Below are positions 27,141 to 35,800 of a stretch of DNA of 64,000 bases, in pieces. Below the pieces are notes generated by a model, which saw only the letters and a program-made list of their open reading frames with translations, had not been told where the DNA came from and ran no database searches. Location: assembly GCF_013363995.1 (NCBI RefSeq), contig NZ_JABWGO010000002.1, positions 620,001-684,000 of the forward strand, in the 5' to 3' direction. The DNA comes from Nonomuraea rhodomycinica (lineage in GTDB: Bacteria > Actinomycetota > Actinomycetes > Streptosporangiales > Streptosporangiaceae). Position 1 is the first letter of the stretch, and every line of letters begins with the position of its first letter. The position numbers were made by a program, and so were the translations under genes.

Positions 27141-28568
27141 TCAGCCGCAGCAGCCGCCGCCATCGGAGGCGGACACCTCCACCAGCGGCAACGGCGTGGA
27201 CAGCAGGCCGCCGCTGATGCCGGTGGCCAGGCCGACCCGCTGTTCCTGCGCCTCGGCGAGGTTCGAGGAGCACACGCCGGTCTCGGGCAGCTCCAGTTGC
27301 ACGTCGCGGGCCGCCTCCCAGTCGCCGGCGAGCGCGGCCACGACCGAGCGGACCTGCTCGTAGCCGGTGGCCATGAGGAAGGTCGGCGCGCGGCCGTAGC
27401 TCTTGACGCCGACGGCGTAGTAGCCGGCCTCGGGGTGGGCGAGCTCGTCGACGCCGTGGGCGGGCACGGTGCCGCACGAGTGGGCGTTCGGGTCGATCAA
27501 CGGGGCGAGGGCCCGGGTGGAGCCGAGGACGGGGTCCAGGTCCAGGCGCAGTTCGGAGGCGATGGAGTGGTCGGGGCGGTAGCCGGTCGCGCTGACGATG
27601 GCGTCGACGGCCACGGCCTGCTCGGCTCCGGACGGGTCGCGGCTGATCACCGTTACCTGCTGGCCGTCGGTCGTGATGGAGTGAGTGAAGAAGCCGGTCA
27701 GCAGGGTGATGCGGCCGGACTCGACGTGCGCGCGCAGGCGGGTGCCGAGCGCGCCGCGCGCCGGGAGCGCGTCGGCCGCGCCGCCGCCGTAGGTCCGGGC
27801 GGCGCCGCCGGCTCGGATGGCCCAGATGATCCGCGTGTCCTCCAGCTGAGCCAGGGCCAGCAGCGTGGTGGCCGCCGAGTGACCCGCGCCGACGACCAGG
27901 ACATGCTTGCCCGCATAACGCTCGCGGTCGGAGCCCAGCACGTCGGGGAGGGCGTGGTCGACGAAGACGGTGTCCTCGCCGTGGGCGGGTATGCCGCCGG
28001 CGCCGAGCACGTTGGGTGTGTTGTAGGTGCCGGAGGCGTCGATGATCGCGCGGGCCCGCATTTCCTCGCCGCTGTCCAGGCGGACCAGGAAGGGGGTGTC
28101 TTCGCGGCCGTGCGTTCGCACCCTGTCGTATCCGAGCCGGCTGATGGCGCTCACCTTGGCGCCGGTACGTACGCGATCGCCCAGGAGCTTGGCCAGCGGA
28201 GCGAGGTAGTCGTCGATCAGCTCGGCGCCGGTGGGCAGCCAGTCGGGATCGGGCGCCGTCCAGCCGTCGGCTTCCAGCAGCCGGCGGGCGGCGGCGTCGA
28301 TGTTGAACTTCCAGGGGCTGAACACACGCACGTGGCCCCACTGCGCGACCGAGGCGCCCACCTGCTCGCCCGCCTCCAGAACGACGAAGTCCAGGTCGCG
28401 CTCGGCCAGGTGTGCGGCGGCGGCCAGTCCGACGGGACCTGCCCCGATCACCACGACGGGGAGGTCGCCGAGCCGAGGGGCAAGGTCACGCGGCTGGGGG
28501 GCAGCCCCGACCTGCGGTGCGGGCTGCTCCACGGAAACGGCCGCGGGGCCACAACATCCACCACTCAT
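27141..28568 (-). CDS. Flavoprotein oxidoreductase with Cys-Cys ends, ars-linked
   Basis: 475 residues. FAD motif VVVIGAGPVGLAAAAHLAER near 38-57, ARAIIDASGTYNTPN, NAD(P) motif VLVVGAGHSAATTLLALAQL near 207, and IVSATGYRPDHS near 305. It differs from ArsO by added thiols: N-terminal SGGCCGPAA (C5, C6) and C-terminal DGGGCCG at the very end, plus GVCSSN near 435. Cys pairs at both ends suggest As(III) capture next to the active site. First gene of the transporter operon; upstream is a long inverted repeat shared with the divergent Cys-rich peptide gene. Confidence 0.82.
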   Translation of the reverse strand: MSGGCCGPAAVSVEQPAPQVGAAPQPRDLAPRLGDLPVVVIGAGPVGLAAAAHLAERDLDFVVLEAGEQVGASVAQWGHVRVFSPWKFNIDAAARRLLEADGWTAPDPDWLPTGAELIDDYLAPLAKLLGDRVRTGAKVSAISRLGYDRVRTHGREDTPFLVRLDSGEEMRARAIIDASGTYNTPNVLGAGGIPAHGEDTVFVDHALPDVLGSDRERYAGKHVLVVGAGHSAATTLLALAQLEDTRIIWAIRAGGAARTYGGGAADALPARGALGTRLRAHVESGRITLLTGFFTHSITTDGQQVTVISRDPSGAEQAVAVDAIVSATGYRPDHSIASELRLDLDPVLGSTRALAPLIDPNAHSCGTVPAHGVDELAHPEAGYYAVGVKSYGRAPTFLMATGYEQVRSVVAALAGDWEAARDVQLELPETGVCSSNLAEAQEQRVGLATGISGGLLSTPLPLVEVSASDGGGCCG

Positions 28569-28641
28569 GATCTTCCTCCTGGATCGGACCGGCCAGTGGG
28601 TGGCGCTTGATTTGAAGTAGGTCTAAGTAGCTCGGAGTGTG

Positions 28642-28693
28642 GCACCCTGATTAGAGGGATGTCAAATTAGGTATGGATCGAATCAGAGGGTGC
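28642..28693. promoter_or_regulatory. Inverted repeat between flavoprotein and Cys-rich peptide genes
   Basis: GCACCCTGATT (28642-28652) and AATCAGAGGGTGC (28681-28693) face each other around 28 AT-rich bases that include GTCAAATTAG. The arms match except for two extra bases. The region lies in the divergent gap between the minus-strand flavoprotein-MFS operon and the plus-strand peptide-sigma operon and probably holds both promoters. Confidence 0.45.
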
Positions 28694-28756
28694 ATCCATC
28701 TCGCCGACGCGACGTCTGCCTAGGTGAGTACGTCGTTTCGCAACGGAGGATCAGCC

Positions 28757-28906
28757 ATGTCTGCCACAGAGAACGCCCCCGAGGCCGCCGCGGCCTGCTG
28801 CTCGGCCACCGCCCTCACAACCTGCTGCGCACCGGAGGAGAAGGGCGACTGCTGCGGCGCCCAGAGCTCCGCGGAGGCCGCGCCCGACACCTGCGCCTGC
28901 CGGTGA
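28757..28906 (+). CDS. 49-residue cysteine-rich peptide
   Basis: Starts ATG 28757 with an excellent ribosome site (CGGAGGATCAGCC). The product MSATENAPEAAAACCSATAL continues LTTCCAPEEKGDCCGAQSS and ends APDTCACR: eight cysteines in 49 residues arranged as three Cys-Cys pairs and a final Cys-X-Cys. No signal peptide, no homology I recognise. Small size, cysteine spacing and location inside an ars island suggest a metallothionein-like metalloid buffer or chaperone. A sigma factor gene with a cysteine tail follows after 55 bases. Function is inference only. Confidence 0.7.
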   Translation: MSATENAPEAAAACCSATALTTCCAPEEKGDCCGAQSSAEAAPDTCACR

Positions 28907-28961
28907 CACCAACGCCCCGGGCCGGCCAGCGCCGGCCCGGGCCGCATGACAGGAGTCGTTC

Positions 28962-29540
28962 ATGGGCACCACATCGTCGGCCGGCGACACCGCGGCAGCC
29001 GTCGCCCAGATGCGCGCCCGGTTGGTCGCCTTCGTCGCCCGGCGAATCGACCGGCACGACGACGCCGAGGACGTCGTGCAGGAGGTCCTGCTGCGCATCA
29101 GCCGCAGCGCGGGGACGCTGCGTGACAGCGAACGCCTCGACGCGTGGGCCTACCGGATCGCCCGGAACGCGATCATCGACCATCAGCGGGCGACCGTGCG
29201 CAGCGGTCGGGCGCTCACTCGGGCCGCGTTCGACCGCAGCCTGGGCGCGGGCGATTCGGAACCCGGAGAGCTGGCGGCACTGGCCGGATGTCTGGCGCCG
29301 ATGCTGGCACGACTGTCCGAGCGCGATCGCCGGGCGATCGAGTTGGTCGACTACGGCGGGCTCACCCAGGCTGAAGCCGCCCACCGGCTCGACGTGTCGC
29401 TGCCCGGGATGAAGTCGCGAATCCAGCGGGCTCGGGCGCGGCTGCGTTCGCTTCTGCTGGAGTGCTGCGAGGTCTCCATGAACGCCGGCGGAACGGTGTC
29501 CGCCGTCCGCCCGGCGGGCCCATGCCCGTGCGGCGGCTGA
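28962..29540 (+). CDS. ECF sigma factor (SigZ-like) with cysteine tail
   Basis: 192 residues. Region 2 is FVARRIDRHDDAEDVVQEVL and DAWAYRIARNAIIDHQRA; region 4 is LSERDRRAIELVDYGGLTQA, HRLDVSLPGMKSRIQRARA. After region 4 comes LLLECCEVSM and a final GPCPCGG, as in SigZ-type sigma factors whose C-terminal thiols could sense metal or redox state in place of an anti-sigma factor. ATG 28962 preceded by GACAGGAGTCGTTC. It follows the Cys-rich peptide gene and converges on an ArsR gene. Target promoters unknown. Confidence 0.85.
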   Translation: MGTTSSAGDTAAAVAQMRARLVAFVARRIDRHDDAEDVVQEVLLRISRSAGTLRDSERLDAWAYRIARNAIIDHQRATVRSGRALTRAAFDRSLGAGDSEPGELAALAGCLAPMLARLSERDRRAIELVDYGGLTQAEAAHRLDVSLPGMKSRIQRARARLRSLLLECCEVSMNAGGTVSAVRPAGPCPCGG

Positions 29541-29563
29541 CCGGCCGGAGGCCTGGCCTGGGA

Positions 29564-29902
29564 TCAGCCGCAGGCATCCGAGGAGCAGTCGGTGGGCGGG
29601 CAGCATGCCTGCAAGGAGACCTGCAGGTCGCTCAACGCCTTTCCGATGCGAGCCGGGTCGGCCCGGTAGTGGACGGTCTTCCATTCCCGCCGTGAGGTCA
29701 GCAGCCCGCCGTCGCGCAAGGTCGCCAGATGGGTGGAGGTGGCCGACTGGGCGAGGCTCATGCGCTCGGCGACCTCGTTGACCGTCAGCTCGATCCCACC
29801 GGCGAACAGCATCAGGATCTGCTGGCGGGTGTCGCTGGCCAGCGCCTTGAGCAACCCGCGCGCCGCCTCGGTCAGCTCGACCCCGTCCGTACTCATGGTC
29901 AT
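29564..29902 (-). CDS. ArsR-family repressor with cysteine tail
   Basis: 112 residues. LKALASDTRQQILMLFAGGI, VNEVAERMSLAQSATSTHLA and the wing RREWKTVHYRADPA form the HTH; there is no CVCD helix. The C-terminus QACCPPTDCSSDACG gives four cysteines, a likely metalloid site. Divergent from a flavoprotein gene, with an ATCATAT/ATATGAT dyad between. ATG 29902 chosen; ATG 29896 is two codons inside. Confidence 0.87.
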   Translation of the reverse strand: MTMSTDGVELTEAARGLLKALASDTRQQILMLFAGGIELTVNEVAERMSLAQSATSTHLATLRDGGLLTSRREWKTVHYRADPARIGKALSDLQVSLQACCPPTDCSSDACG

Positions 29903-29919
29903 AGCATCACCTCGGTCGC

Positions 29920-29953
29920 ATCATATTGTCACTTCTGGAATTGAGGATATGAT
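29920..29953. promoter_or_regulatory. Divergent operator, ArsR / flavoprotein
   Basis: ATCATAT at 29920-29926 and ATATGAT at 29947-29953 form an inverted repeat around 20 bases containing TTGTCACTTCTGG. The right arm ends 6 bases before the GTG of the flavoprotein, so bound repressor would block it directly. Confidence 0.5.
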
Positions 29954-29959
29954 CTCGCC

Positions 29960-31048
29960 GTGACGACCACAGACGTGTTCGATGTCGCTGTCATCGGCGG
30001 CGGCCAGTCCGGCCTGGCCGCCGCCCGCGCCGCGCTGAATGCCGGGCTCAGCCCCGTCATCCTGGAAGCGGGCGAGCAGGCCACTGGCTCATGGCCGCGC
30101 TACTACGACAGCCTCACCTTGTTCTCCCCGGCCCGCTACAGCTCGCTGCCCGGCATGGCCTTCCCGGGCGACCCCGACCGCCATCCACACCGCGACGAGG
30201 TCGTGGCGTACCTGACACGCTATGCCCGCGACCTCGCCCGCCTGGGCGTGCAGATCCGCACCGGCGCCCGCGTGACCGCCGTACAGGCCGACCACGCGGG
30301 TTTCGCGATACGGCTCGCCGACGACACCGCGTTGCACGCGCCCGGCGTGATCGCCGCCACCGGCTCGTTCGCCAACCCCCACATGCCCCACTTGGAAGGT
30401 CGGGAGAGCTTCGCCGGGAAGATCCTGCACGCTGCCGACTACAAGAACCCGGAGCCGTACGCAGGCAAGCGGATCGTCGTGGTCGGCGCCGGCAACTCCG
30501 CCGTCCAGATCGCCTGCGAACTCGCCGGGACAGCCACGGTGACGCTGGCCACCCGCGAACCGGTCCGCTTCCTCGAACAGCGTCCTCTGGGCAAGGACGT
30601 GCACTTCTGGTTCAAGGTCACCGGCTTCGACCGCCTGCCCGCCCGCCTGGTCACCACCCCGCCCACCGGACCCGTCCTGGACGAAGGCAGCTATCGCCAG
30701 GCGCTGCGTGAGGGGCGCGTCGACCGGCGCCCGATGTTCACGCGCTTTGACGGCGAGGACGTCGTGTGGGCCGACGGCGATCGCGAGCACGTCGATGTCG
30801 TGCTGCTGGCGACCGGCTACAGGCCTCACCTGAACTACCTGAACGGGGTCGAGGTGCTGAACGAGCACGGTTACCCGCACCATGACCGCGGCCTTTCCGC
30901 CACGCACCCCGGACTCGGTTTCCTCGGCCTGGAGTGGCAGCGCAATCCGGCCTCCAACAGCCTGCGCGGAGTGGGCCGGGACGCCCGTTACCTGATCGGC
31001 AAGCTCACGAGCCGCCTGCTCTCGCGCCGCGTCCGAGCGGGCGTGTAG
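29960..31048 (+). CDS. ArsO-like flavoprotein oxidoreductase
   Basis: 362 residues from GTG 29960, probably leaderless. FAD motif VAVIGGGQSGLAAARAALNA near 9-28, LTLFSPARYSSLPGMAFPG near 51, VIAATGSFANPHMP near 130, NADPH motif IVVVGAGNSAVQIACELAG near 172, and LLATGYRPHLNY near 282. Same family as the protein at 24481-25515 but divergent in sequence, so the island has two ArsO-like enzymes plus the Cys-ended one. Controlled by the divergent cysteine-tailed ArsR. Last gene of the island. Confidence 0.83.
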   Translation: MTTTDVFDVAVIGGGQSGLAAARAALNAGLSPVILEAGEQATGSWPRYYDSLTLFSPARYSSLPGMAFPGDPDRHPHRDEVVAYLTRYARDLARLGVQIRTGARVTAVQADHAGFAIRLADDTALHAPGVIAATGSFANPHMPHLEGRESFAGKILHAADYKNPEPYAGKRIVVVGAGNSAVQIACELAGTATVTLATREPVRFLEQRPLGKDVHFWFKVTGFDRLPARLVTTPPTGPVLDEGSYRQALREGRVDRRPMFTRFDGEDVVWADGDREHVDVVLLATGYRPHLNYLNGVEVLNEHGYPHHDRGLSATHPGLGFLGLEWQRNPASNSLRGVGRDARYLIGKLTSRLLSRRVRAGV

Positions 31049-31069
31049 CAGCGCCCGGCGGAAGTTTTC

Positions 31070-31578
31070 ATGCCTGTGGATGAAGTTCCTGGCGCCCCTG
31101 TCTCTCGGTCACTCTTCGGGTCGATGGACGTGCGCGTGAGCCTCTGACGTCGGCTGGGGAGCGGAGTCTCCCGACACTCACGCGCCAGCGGCGACCAGGG
31201 CTTGCCTCGCTGGCCGTTCTGCTGATCCTGGGTGGAGCGCTGGGGGCGACGTTGCTCGTCATGCGTGCCGACGACCGTGTCTCGGTGATCAGGGTCACGA
31301 AGCGGGTGGGAGCGGGACGGACCTTCCCGCTGGAGGCGATGGAGGAGGCCAGGGTGACGGTGTTACCCGGCAGTCTGCTCACCAGCGTCATGAGCGCCGG
31401 CGATGGGGACGGGCTCGCTCGGGGGAAGGGCCGGGTCGGCCTGGCGCTCAAGCCAGGGCAGGCGCCCAATGAGCTGCAGGCCGGACATCGGGTCCAGGTC
31501 ATCCACGTTCCACGGGCAGGGGCCGAGCAGCAGGACGCTGATCTCTTCGCCATCGTTGATCTCCCCGGAGAGCGCTGA
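31070..31578 (+). pseudogene. SAF-domain (CpaB-like) membrane protein, frameshifted
   Basis: ATG 31070 opens MPVDEVPGAPVSRSLFGSMD but hits a stop at about 31144. The natural continuation is in another frame: RPGLASLAVLLILGGALGAT (membrane helix), then a SAF domain with ADDRVSVIRVTKRVGAGRTF and VTVLPGSLLTSVMSAGDG, and GLALKPGQAPNELQAGHRVQ. The single shift near 31140 separates start from helix, so no full-length product is made unless a TTG/ATG near 31252-31261 is used. SAF proteins of this type occur near pilus or secretion genes; none are here. Bases 31579-31860 hold no clear gene. Confidence 0.6.
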
Positions 31579-31860
31579 CTGCGGAGAAAACCGCTGGCAG
31601 GGCTCGTGTGCTGCGTAAGGTTACCGACCGGCAGCACCTCACCGTCTGCGATCTCCACGCGCGTGACGAGCTTCGATTCAAGGCCGACTTCGCCACGGAC
31701 AACCCCGTCGACCCTCGGATCTACAAGCTTGTCGCGCCCAAGGGCGGGTGTTCGGAGGACCGTAGGCATATGAGGTACTCCGACTCCGCTGTCAGGACCG
31801 CGACGACGTCCCCCCCGATGCCCCGGATCGCTACCCCTCGGACCTGACCGATGCGCAGCG

Positions 31861-32073
31861 GAAGCTTTCCGCAAGCTCCTCGCCACGCTGGTGACCAGGG
31901 CGAAGGCGTGGGTGGTGCTGGTGGGCCGGCGGGAGGCGCTGGAGCTGGCCGTCCACCGGATCGGCCACCGGCGCAACACCGGCCCGGCCCGCCGCCTGGT
32001 CCTCGCCCTGGAGAGCCGACCCGGCGGCCGTCCTCGTCCGGGCAAGGACGGCCGCGGGTCTCAGCTCAGGTGA
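31861..32073 (+). pseudogene. C-terminal end of a RecD-like helicase
   Basis: FRKLLATLVTRAKAWVVLVG, then RREALELAVHRIGHRRNTGP and ARRLVLALESR: the TRAK-x-W-VVLVG motif with the following helix is the terminal motif VI region of RecD/UvrD-type superfamily 1 helicases. Only about 70 codons survive, with no start; it ends overlapping the 3' end of the next opposite-strand gene. Confidence 0.55.
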
Positions 32074-32488
32074 CTCCCTTCCCGTCGCCGGATTCCGCCA
32101 CGTCCTCGGCCATCCGGGCCAGCACGTTCCTGGCGATCAGCGCCACGGTCTTCATGTCGCCCAGCGCCTCGATCCGGCCGTCGGCCGACCCGCCGCGTCT
32201 CTCGTAGGCGGACGACAACTCGCCGCCGTAGAGCTCTTTCCGCGCCCTCAGGACCGCCTGGTCGGCGAGCACCCTGAGCGCCGCCCGGTACTGGCCGGGC
32301 GGCAACGTCAGCAGGTTGAGGTGGAGGCCCGCCGCGCCGGGACCGTCGTGCCGGGGCACGACGGTGAGCTCTCCGAGCCCCGGCACCTCTTCGCGGAGGA
32401 CCGCCAGCAGCAGGCCGAACATGGGCTCCGAGCCGGAGTACATCAGCCAGCTGTATTCGGGGGAGAGGGAGATGCTGTAGAGCTTCAC
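32066..32488 (-). CDS. Hypothetical protein, toxin-locus partner (possible immunity protein)
   Basis: 140 residues from GTG 32488, which overlaps the stop of the upstream gene (GTGA). No known domain. The sequence MKLYSISLSPEYSWLMYSGS, an acidic middle, LGELTVVPRHDGPGA and a long helical C-terminus with LADQAVLRARKELYGGEL suggest a soluble alpha/beta protein. It is the last of four co-directed genes after the large coiled-coil protein, the place where immunity genes of polymorphic toxins normally sit. Function inferred from position only. Confidence 0.6.
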   Translation of the reverse strand: MKLYSISLSPEYSWLMYSGSEPMFGLLLAVLREEVPGLGELTVVPRHDGPGAAGLHLNLLTLPPGQYRAALRVLADQAVLRARKELYGGELSSAYERRGGSADGRIEALGDMKTVALIARNVLARMAEDVAESGDGKGVT

Positions 32489-32841
32489 TCCGCGCTCCTC
32501 TGGTCCAGCTCCCGCAGCACCTCGACGGCCATCATGGCCAGGATCTCCAGATGATGGACCTCGCCGGCGACGTGCGCCTCGGACCGCGGGCCGCGCTCCC
32601 GCGCCCACGCGCCGTAGGCCGCCGGGACCTCCTCGGCCAGGACCCGCAGCACCTCGTGGCGGCCTGGCTCCGGCAGTTCGTACACGCGGAAGTTGTGCAA
32701 CTCCTCGAAACCGGCCCGGTCGGCGTACGACCAGACGGACTCGTCGTGGACCCGTTCCTTGAGGTGGTCCACCACCCACGAGGACAGGCCCGTGGACGCG
32801 GGCCAGACGTACTCCGCCGACACACTGATGTCCCTGCTCAT
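32485..32841 (-). CDS. Hypothetical protein, candidate immunity protein
   Basis: 118 residues from ATG 32841, beginning MSRDISVSAEYVWPASTGLS and rich in acidic and aromatic residues (ESVWSYADRAGFEELHNFRV). No transmembrane segment or signal. It starts 12 bases after the stop of the 1324-residue putative toxin and overlaps the following gene by four bases. A small acidic soluble protein directly behind a large secreted protein with a variable C-terminal domain is the usual layout of an immunity gene. No family recognised. Confidence 0.62.
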   Translation of the reverse strand: MSRDISVSAEYVWPASTGLSSWVVDHLKERVHDESVWSYADRAGFEELHNFRVYELPEPGRHEVLRVLAEEVPAAYGAWARERGPRSEAHVAGEVHHLEILAMMAVEVLRELDQRSAE

Positions 32842-32853
32842 GCGCACCACCCC

Positions 32854-35800
32854 TCAGTGGACACCGACGAAGGAGACCTTGCTGGACCAGCCCATCTCCT
32901 GGTAGTAGGCCCTGAGCGTAGCGAGCTCGGAGGCCCCCAGTTTCGACACGTCGAAGATCGTCACGTCGGCCTTGGCGACATGCTTGGCGATGGTCGCCTT
33001 CAGGTTTCCTCCGTTGCCCGCCCAGTGCTCGGCGAAAATCGCCGGGGTGAGGTTGCGCCCCATGGCGTCATACCGCAATCCGTCGGAGCCGACCCAGTCA
33101 GGACTGGGCGGTGTCGGCTGGCCGGGCTCGGGCGCGGGCGGCTTGTAACGGCTGAGCCTGACACTCGACTGCGCCTCGAACAGCATGGCGGACGCCGCCT
33201 CGTCGGCCCGGAAGCCGCGCACGGAGTCGAAGCCCAGGTCCGCGATGTGCGCCAGCTTGGCGAACTGCTCGCTTTTCGTGCCGGTGGCCGTCATTCCGGT
33301 GAAGCCTTCCAAGGTGGCCACCGCCGTCGTCAGTGCCTTCGGCGCGACCTCGCCGCCGGCGACCGATGCCCTCAGCGCTTCGAGCGCGGCGTCGAACCCT
33401 ATTCGGGAACGTATCGCCGTCTGGAGGGCGATGATCTTCCGGGCGACCTCGGCGATCTTCTCCGGCGGGATGAAGAACGTCGCCGCCATCGCGCAGTTGC
33501 CGACCTTGGCCTTGGCGCACTCGGTGAAGTCGTGCGTGATGATCTTCACCAGGTTCCGCAGCGCGCCGGCCATCAGCTCCTGCTGGGTGAAGTGCCGGGT
33601 CGTCTCGTAGTCGCGGGTGAACGGCTCGTCCCCCAGCGGGAAGTACGAGCCCGTGCAGGAGCCGTCCGAGGAGACCTGGCAGCCCGACAGCAGCATGTAG
33701 TAGACCGTGCCTTCGAGATGCACGTGCAGCCTGATGTCGCAGCCACCGGTGCCCACGCAGTCGCTGAGTGGCTCGATGTAGCCCTTGTCGTTGAACTCGA
33801 ACCACGTCAGGACGTTCGCGTTGGCCGCCACCTGGTCGGCCAGGTCGCCGGCTTCCTTGGCCTCCTCGGTGCGGGTGGCGGCGTCCTGGGCGTCCTTGGC
33901 CGCCTGCCGGGCGTTGGCGGCGGCGGTCTCGGCAGCGGTCGCGTCCGCCTCGGCCTGGGTGGCCACGTCGCGGGCCGTGGCCGCGTCGTTCTCGGCCGCG
34001 CCGGCTGCCGCGCGGGCCGAGGCGGCGTCCCGCTCGGCCTCGTCGGCCGAATCACGGGCCTCGCCGGCGTACTCGTCGGCGGCGTCGGCGGCCGACGCGG
34101 CCGCCGCCGCGTCCGCGGTGGCCTGGCGGTCGTACTCGACGGTGTTGGATTCGGCCTCCACCGCCGCCTTGGCCGCCGTCTTCGCCTCGGCCGCCGAAGC
34201 CTGGGCCTGGGCGAGCGAGGCCGCCGCCCTGGCCGCGGAGCCCGCCGCCTGGGAGGCCGCGGTGGCGGCCGCCTTGGCGTCGGCCGAGGCCTGTTCCGCC
34301 AGCGTCGCGGCCTCCGTCGCGGCCTTCTGCGCCTGGGTGGCCTTGGCCTGGGCGACGGCGGCCTGCTGCTGGGCGAGCGTCTTGGACGCCTGCGCGGTCA
34401 GCACGGCCAGGCCTGCCGAGGCGTCGGTCTCCTTGTACGGGGAGCCCAGCTCGATGGCGTCGTTGGCCGGCTTGATCACCTGGGCGGCCGAGTCCCGGGC
34501 GGCGAGCGCCGCCTGGGCGGTGGCGTAGGCGAACCCGGCGGTCTTGACCGCGCTGACGTGCGCGGCGTCGGCCTCCTTGCGCGCGACGACGGCGTCGGCC
34601 CTGGCCTTGACCGCGTTGGCCTTGGCGGTGTCGGCGTAGGCCTTGGCGTCGCGGACGTTGATGGAGGCGTCCCACGAGGCCTTGATGGCGTCGGCCGCCG
34701 CCGCGTGGGCCTTCATGACCGCCGCGCTGGTGATCGCCACGTCGCGCTGGGCCGCGTCGGAGGCGGAGCGGGCACGGGCCGCCGACGCCTCGGCGCGCGT
34801 GGCCGCCTCGCGCGCGGCGACCGCGGACGCGGTGGCCTGGTCGGCGGCGGCGCGGGCATTGGTCGCGGCGGTCGTCGCGGCGGTCGCGGCCGACCGCGCC
34901 TGGGTCGCGGCGGCGCGGGAAGCGGCGGCGTCGTCCGTTCCCTCGTCCGCCGCGGCCTGTGCCTCGGCCGCCGCCGCCTGCGCGGCCAGGATGTCGCGCC
35001 GGCGTTCCGCGGCGAGCGCGTCGCTGCGCGCGGTGGTGGCCCTGCGTTCCGCCTCGACCGCGTCGTCCATCTTGCTCGCGGCGGTGGCACCGGCGGCCCG
35101 CGCGTCGCCGAGCCTTGAGGCTGCGACCTGCCGCTGGCTCTGGGCCGTGCTCTCCGCCGCGGCGGCGTTGGCCTGCTCCCTGGCGGCGATCTCCTTCTGT
35201 GCCCTGGCGTTGTCGCGCTCGGCCTCGGCGATCTGCCGCTTGGCGCGGGCGTCGGCCGCGGCCGCCTTCGCCGTCTGCTCGGCGGCCTCGGCCCTGGCCT
35301 GCGCGCTCTTGGCCTTGGCCGCGTTCTCCGCCGCCAAGGCCGCCTGCGCCGCCGCGCCCTCGGCGGCGGCCTTGGCCTGCGCGGCCGCCTCCTCGGCGGC
35401 CATCCGCCGGAACTCCGCCCGCGACGCGTGCGCCTGCGTCTCGGCCAGCGCCATCAGCGTCTTGCTGTCCGCGGCGGAGGCCCTGGTGGCGTTGGCCGCC
35501 GTCTCGGTCGCCTTCGCAACGGCCAGCGCGGCCGCGGCCGAGGCCCGGGTGACCTGCACCGCCTGCTGGCCGTACAGCAGACCCCGGCCTCGGGGCAGTC
35601 CGGCGGCGTCGGCGATCGCGTGCGCGGCCTGCTGGGCCGTGACGGCGGCGGCGGCGTGCCGCTGCGCCGACTGCGCGGCCCGCCCGGCCGTGTACACCCG
35701 GCCGAGCGCCATCGCCTGCGTGTTGACGATGTCGGTCTTGACCTTGGCGAACTGCGCCGCGCTCGGGTACGACAGGTCGTCCGGCGACTGCTTGAGCCAG

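Noticed and set aside
31608..31847. Second SAF-like segment between 31.6 and 31.85 kb
   Set aside because: Readable on both strands with similar vagueness; no motif decides it.
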